Source: an uncultured Nitrosomonadales bacterium
GTDB taxonomy: Bacteria; Pseudomonadota; Gammaproteobacteria; Burkholderiales; Gallionellaceae
Length of the DNA: 46,263 nt
Reading direction: 5' to 3'
NCBI GenBank assembly: GCA_903892645.1
Contig: CAITJF010000029.1
Location: 1 to 46,263 of the forward strand
The number at the start of each line of letters is the position of its first letter. The first letter of the stretch is position 1. A program made the translations under genes and the position numbers. The notes under the pieces are model-generated. The model was not told the DNA's origin, made no database searches, and saw only the letters and a list, made by a program, of their open reading frames with translations. Shown piece after piece: positions 28,740-38,214 of the stretch.

Positions 28740-30710
28740 CTATTTCCCCGCCCACACCGCATTGAGCATCCGGTCTCGCTTGTCTTCCGGCACGCGCTGC
28801 ATGAACGCGCAGTCCTCTCTGTGGATGGTGATGCCCCGGTCGCGCGTGACATAGCCGATGATGATATCCGGTTTTTCCGGCTTGCAGCACTTGGCCAGCT
28901 TAATCATCAGGTTGTCCACGCCTTCGATCAGCACGCCCGTTGATGAGGTGTGTCGCGCGGTGGGCTTGTGGGAAACGGGTTGGGGGATGGCTGCCGGTTT
29001 CGCGGGAACTTCCTGCTGGATGGCGAGACCGACGCGGCGTGAAGTGATCTCGCCACGCCCGAGCGCGGCGAGCAGCTCTTCCAGTTTGTGGAAGCGCAAG
29101 CGCTGCGCGACTTTTTCCTGATTGACGGTGGTCACACCTAGGCGCTGCAATTCGCGTTCGAGCAACAGCCTGCCCTGCGCGATGCTGTCGTCCAGGTTCT
29201 GCGTCTTGAACCAATGCCGCACCTTGGCGCGCGCACGCGCGCTCTTCAGGTAGCCGAACTGCGGGCTTAGCCAGTCGCGGCTCGGCGCGCCCTGTTTTGC
29301 GGTGAGAATTTCCACACGCTGGCCGTTCTGCAATTTGTATTTGAGCGGGACAATATTTCCGTCCACTTTCGCGCCGCGCGTGCGGTGGCCAAGGTCGGTG
29401 TGCAGGGTGTAGGCGAAATCCACCGGTGTCGCGCCCTTGGGCAAGTCCATGACCTTGCCTTGTGGAGTGAATACGTAAACGCGATCCTGCAGCAACTCGT
29501 TCTTGAATTGCTCCTGCAGGCTGCCGCTGTTGGCCAGTTCCGCCTTCCACGCGAGAATCTGGCGCAGCCAGGCGAGCTTGTCGTCGAACCCCGCATCGGA
29601 TTTTCTGTTTTCCTTGTAGCGCCAGTGCGCGGCTATGCCGAGTTCCGAATCGTGGTGCATCTCCTGCGTGCGTATCTGCACTTCCAGCGCGAGCCGCCGC
29701 GGCCCGGTGACGGCGGTGTGCAGCGAGCAGTAGCCGTTGCCCTTGGGGTTTGCGATGTAATCATCGAACTCGCCGGCGATGGGCGGCCACAGTTCATGCA
29801 CCATGGAGAGTGCTGCATAACAATCCCGTATATTGCCAACCAGTATGCGCACGGCACGCACATCGTACAGCTCACCGAATTCGACTTGCTTGCGCTTCAT
29901 CTTGCTGATAATGCTGTGGATGTGTTTGGGGCGCCCGCTCACCTCGGCTTCGATGCCCGCCCCGGCCAGCAACTGCCTGAGCTGCACGATTACTTCCGCG
30001 ATGTAGCGCTCACGGTCTGTGCGGCGCTCATCGAGCAGCTTGGCGATCTTCTTGTAGAGCTCCGGCTCCAGATAGCGCACCGACAGGTCTTCCAGCTCCC
30101 ACTTGAGTTGCCACACGCCGAGCCGGTTCGCCAGCGGAGCGAAGATGCTTTGCGTCTCCTGCGCGATCTGTCTTTGTTGCTCTGCATTCGCGCCCGACAA
30201 GCTGCGCAAGGTTTGAGTACGCTCGGCGAGTTTGATCAGCACCACGCGGATATCTTCCACCATCGCCAGCAGCATCTTGCGCAGGCTCTCGATTTGTTGC
30301 GCAGCTTCGCCCTTGTCTTTTGCGCCGCGCACTTCGCTGAACAGACGAATTCGTTCCATCCGCGAGATGCCTTCAACCAGGGCCGTCACATTGTGGCCAA
30401 AGAGCCCGGTCAGCGCCTCGGCCCATTCCTTCAGATAGTCCGGCACGGCATGCAGCACGGTAGCCGCGATGGTTTCGTGATCCATCTGCATGCCGCTCAG
30501 AATGGATGCCGAGCCGAGCGCGTGCTGCAACAGCGGTGTGCCGGTGACTTCGGCCTGGCCGTGGTAGAGCGGCGCGGCAAATTCGCACGCCTGGCGGATC
30601 AGTGAAATTTCTGCGGGTGGGTATACGCCGGACAGCTCAGCCAGCCAGCGCTGGATATCGGCGCTGTCCTCGCCCGCGAGAGGTGGGAAATTATGCTGGA
30701 CGGAAACCAT
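28740..30710 (-). CDS. relA: RelA-type (p)ppGpp synthetase lacking the C-terminal ACT domain
   Basis: This is a long RelA/SpoT homologue. The hydrolase-like domain lacks the HD pair (LHAVPDY at 86-92), so it is probably synthetase-only, as RelA is. The synthetase domain (RPKHIHSIISKMKRKQ through NPKGNGYCSLHTAV), TGS domain (VYVFTPQGKVMDLPKGATPV) and conserved-cysteine zinc-finger domain (KLAKCC, Cys608/609, and HREDC) are present. The protein stops after LNAVWAGK at 656 residues. RelA usually has about 740 and ends with an ACT/RRM domain. Downstream bases hold only an EAL scrap, so the tail may have been lost by rearrangement. Confidence 0.92.
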   Translation of the reverse strand: MVSVQHNFPPLAGEDSADIQRWLAELSGVYPPAEISLIRQACEFAAPLYHGQAEVTGTPLLQHALGSASILSGMQMDHETIAATVLHAVPDYLKEWAEALTGLFGHNVTALVEGISRMERIRLFSEVRGAKDKGEAAQQIESLRKMLLAMVEDIRVVLIKLAERTQTLRSLSGANAEQQRQIAQETQSIFAPLANRLGVWQLKWELEDLSVRYLEPELYKKIAKLLDERRTDRERYIAEVIVQLRQLLAGAGIEAEVSGRPKHIHSIISKMKRKQVEFGELYDVRAVRILVGNIRDCYAALSMVHELWPPIAGEFDDYIANPKGNGYCSLHTAVTGPRRLALEVQIRTQEMHHDSELGIAAHWRYKENRKSDAGFDDKLAWLRQILAWKAELANSGSLQEQFKNELLQDRVYVFTPQGKVMDLPKGATPVDFAYTLHTDLGHRTRGAKVDGNIVPLKYKLQNGQRVEILTAKQGAPSRDWLSPQFGYLKSARARAKVRHWFKTQNLDDSIAQGRLLLERELQRLGVTTVNQEKVAQRLRFHKLEELLAALGRGEITSRRVGLAIQQEVPAKPAAIPQPVSHKPTARHTSSTGVLIEGVDNLMIKLAKCCKPEKPDIIIGYVTRDRGITIHREDCAFMQRVPEDKRDRMLNAVWAGK

Positions 30711-30767
30711 GTGTCACGGCAAGTGTGGCGAGAGTGATACTTGATCCGCTGCAAATTGAAATACACT

Positions 30768-30818
30768 CCGTTCGGCCTGAGCCTGTCCTGAGCAAAGTCG
30801 AAGGTTCGGCACGAACGG
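30768..30818. repeat. CCGTTCG...CGAACGG intergenic repeat
   Basis: A 51-bp element with 7-bp inverted ends (CCGTTCG, CGAACGG) contains GCCTGAGCCTGTC and AAAGTCGAAGG. It resembles the widespread proteobacterial repeat with CTGAGCxTGTCGAAGG in its core. It lies between relA and trpD; no terminator T-tract is visible. Confidence 0.7.
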
Positions 30819-30842
30819 CTTCATAACTTAGTGCGTACCGCA

Positions 30843-31862
30843 TCAATGGGTGTTGCTGACCTCAATGAGTTGCGCCAGCTTGTTCTTCGCCGCGCCACTG
30901 GCGATGACCTCCCTGGCTTTCTTTACTCCCTCTTTCAACGAGGCAGTCAACCCTGCCACATAGATCGCCGCTCCGGCGTTGAGGCACACAATGTCGCGCG
31001 CGGCACCCGCCTGGTTGTCCAGTACGGCGAGCAGCATGGCCTTCGCTTCGTCCGCGTTGCTGACCTGAATGGCGTTCAGCGGCGCGGGCGTCAGGCCGAA
31101 CTGCTCGGGCTGCACCGTGTATTCGCTGACCTTGCCGCCTTTCAGCTCGGCAATGAAGGTGGAAGTGCTGATGGAAATTTCGTCCATGCCGTCCGTGCCG
31201 TGCACCACCAGAACGTGGCGGCTGCCCAATTGCCGCAGCACCTGCGCCAGCTGGACGGTAAGGTCTTTGCGGAACACTCCGATAACCTGATTCTGCGCAC
31301 CCGCCGGATTGGTGAGCGGGCCCAGCATGTTGAACAGCGTGCGTACGCCAAGTTCGCGCCGCACCGGTGCGGCGTATTTCATCGCGCTGTGATGGTTGGG
31401 CGCAAACATGAAGCCGACGCCGATGTTGTCCACGCATTGTGCGACTTGTTCCGGCGTGAGGTTCACGTTCACACCGAGCTTCTCCAGTACGTCGGCACTG
31501 CCGCAAGTGCTGGAGACCGAGCGTCCGCCGTGCTTTGCAACACGCGCCCCAGCGGCTGCCGCCACCAGCGCGCTGGCAGTCGAGATATTGAAGGTTTGTA
31601 TCCCGTCGCCACCGGTGCCGCAGGTGTCTATCAGGTGTTCAGTGTTTTTCACGCCAACCTTGCTGGAGAGTTCGCGCATCACTTCCGCTGCTGCCGCAAT
31701 TTCTTCCACCGTCTCGCCCTTCATGCGCAGCGCGGTCAGCACCGCTGCAATCTGCGCAGTGGTGAGCTGCCCGCTCATGATGCGCTGCATCAGCTCGCGC
31801 ATTTCGGCGAACGGCAGGTCGTGGCGCTCGATCAGGTGGGTAAGGGTTTGCGAGTAGTTCAT
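30843..31862 (-). CDS. trpD: anthranilate phosphoribosyltransferase
   Basis: TrpD adds phosphoribosyl pyrophosphate to anthranilate in tryptophan synthesis. The PRPP-binding motif [14 protein letters not shown] and [18 protein letters not shown] are present, as are [20 protein letters not shown] and the acidic VHGTDGMDE. Length is 339 residues. It overlaps trpG by four bases. trpC, often next in betaproteobacteria, is absent here. Confidence 0.97.
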   Translation of the reverse strand: MNYSQTLTHLIERHDLPFAEMRELMQRIMSGQLTTAQIAAVLTALRMKGETVEEIAAAAEVMRELSSKVGVKNTEHLIDTCGTGGDGIQTFNISTASALVAAAAGARVAKHGGRSVSSTCGSADVLEKLGVNVNLTPEQVAQCVDNIGVGFMFAPNHHSAMKYAAPVRRELGVRTLFNMLGPLTNPAGAQNQVIGVFRKDLTVQLAQVLRQLGSRHVLVVHGTDGMDEISISTSTFIAELKGGKVSEYTVQPEQFGLTPAPLNAIQVSNADEAKAMLLAVLDNQAGAARDIVCLNAGAAIYVAGLTASLKEGVKKAREVIASGAAKNKLAQLIEVSNTH

Positions 31863-32431
31863 CGCGGCGACCCCTTAAGAAAATTTTTCAGCAGCGCGTG
31901 GCCGTGCTCGGTGAGGATGGACTCGGGATGGAACTGCACGCCTTCCACCGCCAGCGTCCTGTGGCGCATGCCCATGATTTCGTTGTCATCGGTCCATGCG
32001 GTGATCTCCAGGCAGTCCGGCAATGATTCACGTTCGATCACCAGCGAATGGTAGCGCGTGGCGGTAAACGGGCTGGGCAAGCCGCGAAACACGCTGGTGT
32101 TGTTGTGAAAGATGGGCGAAGTCTTGCCATGCATCAACTGCTTGGCATGTACGATGCGCCCGCCGAATGCCTGGCCGATGCTCTGGTGGCCGAGGCACAC
32201 GCCGAGAATTGGAACGCGCCCGGCAAAGCGCTTGATGGCGGGCACCGAAATACCTGCTTCGTTGGGCGTGCACGGCCCCGGCGAGATCACGATATGCCCG
32301 GGTTGCAGCGCTTCGATCTGCTCCAGCGTAATCTCATCGTTGCGATGCACCGCCACTTCCTCGCCCAGCTCGGCAAAATACTGCACCAGGTTGTAGGTGA
32401 AGGAGTCGTAGTTGTCGATCATCAGCAGCAT
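31859..32431 (-). CDS. trpG: anthranilate synthase glutamine amidotransferase subunit
   Basis: TrpG supplies ammonia from glutamine to TrpE. The class I amidotransferase features are intact: [24 protein letters not shown], nucleophile Cys in [15 protein letters not shown], and the His/Glu pair in GVQFHPES. Length is 190 residues. It may also serve folate synthesis with PabB. trpE is not next to it; about 150 bases upstream begins the eroded methylase locus. Confidence 0.96.
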   Translation of the reverse strand: MLLMIDNYDSFTYNLVQYFAELGEEVAVHRNDEITLEQIEALQPGHIVISPGPCTPNEAGISVPAIKRFAGRVPILGVCLGHQSIGQAFGGRIVHAKQLMHGKTSPIFHNNTSVFRGLPSPFTATRYHSLVIERESLPDCLEITAWTDDNEIMGMRHRTLAVEGVQFHPESILTEHGHALLKNFLKGSPR

Positions 32432-33783
32432 ATTTAGCTTATCCTATTGATTGTTCAATGAGTACTATGCTGAATCATTGAATTATATCCGGTAATTTGT
32501 CCGGTTTTTTCGGTGCTTGAAAACTGCACCGACACCCGGCACCGGGAAACCTACATTATCCTCTGCGCGATGAAACCGCTCAAGGCTGGCGATTATCTCT
32601 GCGAATGTCGCCGTCCTTGATGGAATTGGTGGTAATGAAAGCAGTGAAGCCGCTTGGGCGCAGCAGACTATAAATGCGGCGAACGAAATAGGCCACCAAA
32701 TCAGATAGACCTACCGGAGCGAATTCCCATTTGATGTACTCGCAAAACGGATGACCGTAGATGCCTGTCAAATGCTGGCCTCCTTTGTAAGGCGGATTCC
32801 CCAAAATGCAGTCAAACCCACCCCGCCCGATGATCTCCGGGAATTCCAGAAACCAGTGGAAGAAACGCTTGCGCTCGGCCATCGCCCACGCCTCGGCGGT
32901 GGCCTGACCTTGCGGGCTCATTTCGCCTTTCCAGTAGCGCCGGTAGGTCTCATCGGTGACGAACTTTTGCAGGTTGTCCGCTGCCTTGGGCAGATAGAAC
33001 TGGGCGATGGGAATGGCGGCGATCTGGTTCAGGAACCATGACTCATCGCTCTGGCTGAAGGCGAGGTAGCGAGCCTTCTTGGCATCGATTTCGTCGGGGG
33101 TGTGTTCCGGCAGCGTGGCGAGATCGTGCCAGCCGCGCAGGATGTCGTCGAGCTGCTTTTGCAGGCTGGGCGAAAGCGGCAACTGGCCAGCCTCGTGATC
33201 CTTGCGCTCCTGCTTGTTGCGCTTCCTGAGTATCGTTGCGATTTCCTTGTCGTCGCCAGGCATCGTGGCGAAGGCTTCATCGGGCACGCCACGTTAGGCT
33301 TCCTCACGTCTGGCAAAACCGACGATGGCGTTGCCACATTTTATGTGGTGGTCGAGAAAGTTGAGCGGTTCGCCGGGGCTGTGGGCTTCGAGCCAGAGGG
33401 CGACCTTGCACAGTTCGACGGCGAGCGGGTTCAAGTCCACGCCGTAGATGCAGTTGCGGATCACATCGCGGATAGCGCTGCGGAAGGCCGATGGCGAAGG
33501 CTGTTCTTCGCCGGTGCGGACAATGGCGAGTTCAGTGGCGATGCGGCGGGCGGCAGCGAGCAGAATGTGGCCGGAGCCGCAGGAGATGTCGGCGACGCGC
33601 AGATCAAGCAGGGCTTTCGCGGGATCAGATTTTTTCAGCGCATCGGCAATCAGGTAGTCGAGCGAGTGCTTGATCAGCGGCTGGACGAGATCGTCCGGAG
33701 TGTAGTGGGAGCCAGTGGCTGCGCGCTGGTCGCCTTGGGCGAAGGCGAATTCGATGGTGCCTGCGGATTGGTAGTTTGTTTTT

Positions 33784-33870
33784 ACCCCATCCCCACCCCA
33801 GCCCTCCCCTTGAAAGGGAGGGAGCAATTGTCCCTTCCCCCTCAGGGGGAAGGTTAGGATGGGGGTGGGG
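33784..33870. repeat. palindromic repeat A inside the methylase
   Basis: The segment runs from ACCCCATCCCCACCCC to GGATGGGGGTGGGG with inner CCCTCCCCTTGAAAGGGAGG and CCTTCCCCCTCAGGGGGAAGG-like hairpins. It is an intergenic-type palindrome translated in frame on the minus strand as a Pro/Gly-rich stretch (LPTPILTFPLRGKG and on). Confidence 0.75.
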
Positions 33871-33894
33871 AGAAAGGGAGGAAGCGCGGGTGTT

Positions 33895-33963
33895 CGTAGG
33901 TCGGGATTTATCCCAACGGGGTTGAGTGGTGCGACGTTTTGTCGGGATGAATCCCGACCTACG
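33895..33963. repeat. palindromic repeat B inside the methylase
   Basis: CGTAGGTCGGGA at one end and its inverse GTCGGGATGAATCCCGACCTA near the other bound a 69-bp (23-codon) element. GTAGGTCGGGATTCATCCCGAC-like repeats are usually intergenic in proteobacteria. It reads in frame as GRDSSRQNVAPLNPVGINPD. Confidence 0.78.
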
Positions 33964-35278
33964 GGTAAATTCAAGAACACAGGTTGGTATTCGAGCAGGC
34001 CTTCGTAGACCGAGCCGAACTCTTCGACGTTGAGGGCGGCGTAGTTGACGCGGATGGTCTGGCTGTTTTCGGGATGCTGGTAGAGACCGAGGGCGCGCAG
34101 GCAACCGAGCAGCACGTCGTTGCCCAACGTGCAACCGTCCAGCGAGCCTATGGCCGATGGGCTGAACAGGTCGCCAGCCAGCGGGGCAAGGCCGAGCTTG
34201 TCGCCGGGGCCGTGCGCTTCGAACAGGCGAAAAGTGGCGAGCATCGCCAGCCACAGATCGTGATGGCGTTTATCGGCGAGATGGCGCTTTTCGGACAGCA
34301 GGCGCAGGCGTTCGAGACTGTAGTAGCGGCGGTAAATGTCGCGCTGTTGGCTGCTGGCCGAGGACGGGAAGACCAGATCACGCTCTTCGATGACGAGCAG
34401 GAACAGCAGCCGGTAGATCAGGCGCAGCAGGTGCTGGTAGTAGGTTTCCGGTTTCAGCTTGCCATCGGCGATGGCCTGACGCAGTTCATCGTTGGCAGGA
34501 TGCGCGAGAAAGCCGTTGGCAAAATCACGGATGGCTTGTTCCACGGCTTTGCTCAGCCCCTCGCGAATGCGGGCACCGGAGTCGAGGGAATCCTGATGGT
34601 AGCGCTCGATCAGGCTTTCCGCTGCGGCTTCGGCATTGGCGGGCAGACGCGAGACATGCAGCAGGCGATAGAGGATAGCGAAGTCGGCAAACAGGCCGTC
34701 GCCGAAAATGCGGTCGAGGTCGAATTCGAGATAGCTTAGCTTGATGAGCCGGGAGCTGTCGCGCAGCAGGCGCAGCACGCGACCGTTGGTGACGATGCCA
34801 TACAGTTCGTCGTGGAGATTGAGGTATTCCTGCACCAGGGCGTGGGCGGACATGCGCGGCGCGCCGATGTGGGTGCGCTCCGGCTTGCGATCCAGCCCGG
34901 CAGCTTCGCGCGCGCCAATGATGTGAATGGGCGTGTTGCCGCGATTGGCGACGCGGTGGGAAATGGCGTAAGTCTTGCCGTTGAGCTCAACCCCCTTGGC
35001 CTGGAATTCGAGCTGGTAGCCGAGCAGGCCAAGCAGCGGCGTGACCCATTGTTGGCGGGTTTCGGTGGTCGCGGGGGAATCTGGCCGGAGTGTTTCCAAC
35101 TTGCGCTGGAAGATGCGCCAGTAATCTTGCGCATCGGCCCATGCTCGGGCGATTTCGTCTTTTACCTTGGTGCCGGCCTCCAGGCCGAAATTGGCGGGAC
35201 GCTGGCCTGCGGCATCGTCGAGACGGTCGAGAATGTCCGGCGAGAGGATGGCGCCTTCGATGCGGATGCTGGGGTAAT

Positions 35279-35401
35279 TCATGCCGCGATCCTGTCTGAC
35301 GAGAATGACTTGGCGGGCGGTTGCGCGTGTTCGTGGCGCAATTGGCGTATTTCTGGCGCATTAAAGGGGTCGTGGAAGTTCGCCAGGGCAGTACGCATCA
35401 T
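35279..35401 (-). CDS. 40-residue ORF coupled between ATPase-like gene and methylase
   Basis: A 40-codon frame starting MMRTALANFHDPFNAPEIRQ fills the gap between the two neighbouring genes. Its ATG overlaps the stop of the upstream gene and its TGA overlaps the methylase ATG, so it is joined on both sides. The coupling suggests it was translated, as a small component or as a translational bridge. No known domain. Residues are polar, with no signal peptide or membrane helix. Confidence 0.55.
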   Translation of the reverse strand: MMRTALANFHDPFNAPEIRQLRHEHAQPPAKSFSSDRIAA

Positions 35402-36342
35402 TCGCTCTCCGATGGCGCGTTTGGCGCATTTATGGCGCGTTTATTCAACAGCCTATAGCTCGCCCCACGCCCCTTCCCTCCAAGTTCAATGAGGCCTTTC
35501 TTAACCAGCTCATTCAGATCTCGCGTAGCCGTCCGCTGGGGACAACCCACGGCTTTCTGGTAATCCGCGTTGGTAATTACATTATTTGTCTTCAGATAGA
35601 CAATAGCCTGCAACTGCCGGTCATTCAGGCCATATTCCGCCAGCACTTGATTCGTCAGCCAGTCGCGCCAGATGACGGTGGTGAATTCGCCACCACGCTG
35701 AACGAAGTCCGGTTCAGGCAGTTCGTGGGCGATGCACTCACGAATCATCATAAGCGTGCCGGTGCCGTATTTTTCGATGTAACCGGCGAGGAAGAGTGCC
35801 TCGCAAAGCCTATGGTTGCGGGCAATAGAGCCATGAGGGTGGCGCAAGCTTTCTGTTGTCAGTGGCGCCGATAGCGTGCCCGGATTCCAAACTTCGACGC
35901 GATCAGCGAAGACAGAGACCTGCACGGCTCCCGCCGAGGTGTAGTCGCGATGGGCGATGGCATTCACGATGGCTTCGCGGATAACATCGGGCGGAATTTC
36001 ATAGCGGACGGGAGCTTGACTGCTTTCGGCGCGGGTGCCCACACTGCGATTGAGTTTTGACATGACAAAGTCCACAGCCATGTCCACTTGCCCGAAAACC
36101 GTATCTTTGAAGATGCGGTAAAACGGCACTGGGCGCTGAATTTCCGTGCCATGAAAGTGCATGCATCGTATCTCGGCGCAGGGCAGAAAACGCTGTGGAT
36201 CGCGTCCGAAAAGGAGCAGTGCGGCATTGGTGGGATGACCTTCGTGGTGCAAATGCAAGTGCGTGAGAACATCCATTAGCGGTGCGTTTTCCGCCAATGG
36301 GAATTGACGCCCAACGCGAGCCTGGCGCACGAAACTTGTCAC
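35398..36342 (-). pseudogene. COG2865-type (RecG-like, ATPase_c_4) protein, N-terminally truncated
   Basis: The sequence from FVRQARVGRQFPLAENAP through LLLFGRDPQRFLP, IREAIVNAIAHRDYTSAGAV, DRVEVWNPGTL and YIEKYGTGTLMMI matches the C-terminal two thirds of COG2865 transcriptional regulator/RecG-like ATPases. A winged-helix end follows (ATRDLNELVKKGLIELGGKG). The AlbA_2 (Schlafen-like) domain that normally precedes it is missing. The homology starts right at the stop of the helicase gene, at GTG 36342 near a short direct repeat GGTGACAA. The open frame extends to 36408, but only as an alternate frame of the helicase end. About 314 residues remain. Confidence 0.8.
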
Positions 36343-36346
36343 CTTG

Positions 36347-38140
36347 TCACCTTGTCGGCTTGCCCAGAACGATACGGTAGCCCTTGTTGTCCTTGCTGAC
36401 TTGCACACCGAGCAGGTTATTCAACGCGGAGGTGACAAAATTTTCGACTGCGAGCGGGTCGCCAATGGCTTCGTCCACATCGCGCAAATCAGCCTCGATT
36501 TCCTGCGCCTTGATGGCGTTCTGGGCAAAAATGCCGCGCGAGACTTTTTCCCGCTCGGCAGCTTCTTCCAACTTGCGCGTGACGTTAGCGCGGGCAGTCG
36601 TTGCTTCGTCAAACTGGCCGAAGTCGAATTCGATCTGGTTCTTGCCGACGCGCTTCTTCTCGATGTGGCGGTTGGGGTTGAGGAGCAGCGCCTGGGTGAT
36701 GGTATCAATGATGCTCTGCGAATCTTCTGGAAATGGCACGTTGATGCCCGTGGCGCGCTTGATCTCGCGCACCTTGCGCAGAAGGACTTCGAGGACGATG
36801 CCATCAATGGGATTGTCCGCACCATAAAGCAGACAGGCTTTGACGGTGGGCGCCATTTGCCCGAAGCGATCAACACGACCTTCGCGTTGTTCCAGCCGGT
36901 TGGGGTTCCATGGAAGATCGTAATGCAATACGCCGGTGAAGTGCTCTTGCAGGTTGATGCCTTCGGAGAGGCAGTCCGTGGCCACCAGCACCCGTAGCGG
37001 CGACTTGCCCATTTCTTCAATGCGCTGCTTACGCAACTCGTCCGGCAACTCACTGGTGATGACTTGCAGATCGAGCTTGGGAAATTTTTTCTTGAGCGCG
37101 GGCGCAAGTTGTTCGCCAACATATTTTGCCGTGGCGATGTAGCGGCAGAAGACGACGGGGTTCAAGCCGCTATTCAGCCAGTCGTCGAGGATCAGTTCGG
37201 CTGAAGCCAATTTATGGTCTTGCTTGATGTTGCCTAGCTGTTCGAGTTGTTTGGCAAACTCGCGCAATTCCTGCCGCTGGCGCTGTGTCCAGGCGTTGCG
37301 TTCGACGATCTGGGTGGGCGTGTTGTCACTCTCGGCACCGGATTCGCTATCGCCGACGGGGTTTAGCTCCAGTTCGAGGGTGGCCACATCGTTGGATTCG
37401 TCGCCAGCGGGCGAGGCCAGGTTGGTGAGGCGGGTATTGAGCATCTCGATGCCCGCAGCAGGGCTGGACATGACACCCCGCAACAGGGCAAGTGCAGTCC
37501 AGTAATGTACGCGCCGGGTCTCGCCACGTTCTGGGTCAGGGGCAATCAGGCGGCGGGCGAAATCAATAATTTCCTCGAAAAATTGCTGGTAGGCGGGTGA
37601 AAGCTCGCAGGGCCACTCAAAGGCATCACGCTTTGGAAACGGCGTGTCTTCGCCCAGCCATTTCTCGACATCGCCGCGTTTGCGTTGCACAAAGTATTTT
37701 GCGAGTTCGCGCCGTTGCTGTTGAGTTGATTCCGGAATATCCAACCCCTCAAAATCTTTGCGTAACAATCCGAGCAAAGACTGAAATTCCTCGGGCTTTC
37801 CGCTGTGCGGGGTGGCTGTGAGGAGGATGAGTTGCTGCCCAGGCTTTTCTGCGATGCGGCTGATCAAGTGGTAGCGCTGCTGCTGGCTCGCCGAAGCCCC
37901 TGCCGGGCGCGCGTTGGTATGCGCCTCATCTACGATCACCAGTTCCGGGCATTGTTCGACGAACACGTCGCGCCGGGCGGACTTGATGAAGTCTATGCTG
38001 ATGACCTGATACGGGTAATAGTCGTAGACGCTGGTGTCGCCCTGAATCTGGCGATCCAGCCGCGCCTGGGTATTGGAGCGGATGATGACGGCTTCTATGT
38101 CCAGCTTGGCGCGAATCTCGGCCTGCCATTGTTCGCACAA
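36347..38140 (-). pseudogene. SNF2/DEAD-like helicase (DrmD-like), N-terminally truncated
   Basis: The remaining 597 residues include motif II (LVIVDEAHT), motif III (LLTATPHSGK) and the complete second helicase lobe with VVFCRYIATAKYVGEQL, VLVATDCLSEGINLQ and the arginine-finger motif EQREGRVDRFGQ. The family continues N-terminally through ICLPHLCEQWQ, which is still readable up to about 38164 without a start, but the Walker A motif I and everything before it are gone. The break abuts the symporter upstream region. The sequence resembles helicases found with Eco57I-like methylases in phage-defence loci such as DISARM (DrmD); that assignment is from memory. Without motif I it cannot be an ATP-driven motor. 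Confidence 0.85.
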
Positions 38141-38214
38141 ATGCGGCAGGCAGATACGCCTATGCCGCCAGAATGATTTACAATTAGCGCTGTCTTCAGA
38201 ACAATTTTGAATCC

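Larger units (their letters stand above)
32580..35282 (-). pseudogene. Eco57I-like adenine-specific DNA methyltransferase, disrupted
   Basis: A large type II-like N6-adenine methylase. The first frame (35282-33294) holds the N-terminal region and SAM motif ADISCGSGHILLAAARRIA. It ends at an in-frame TAA (33294-33296) directly after IVGFARREEA. The same frame continues with GVPDEAFATMPGDDKE and the catalytic NPPY in FDCILGNPPYKGG, then stops in mid-domain at ITTNSIKDGDIRRDNRQP, so the C-terminal part is missing. Two palindromic repeats sit in frame (residues about 441-499). Intact relatives fill this region with a short loop. It is translationally coupled to the 40-codon frame upstream. In DISARM-like systems such a methylase marks self DNA. 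Confidence 0.88.

Noticed and set aside
32490-32515. CCGG...CCGG followed by TTTTTT upstream of trpG as a terminator
   Set aside because: The possible stem is only four base pairs, too weak to call despite the T-tract.
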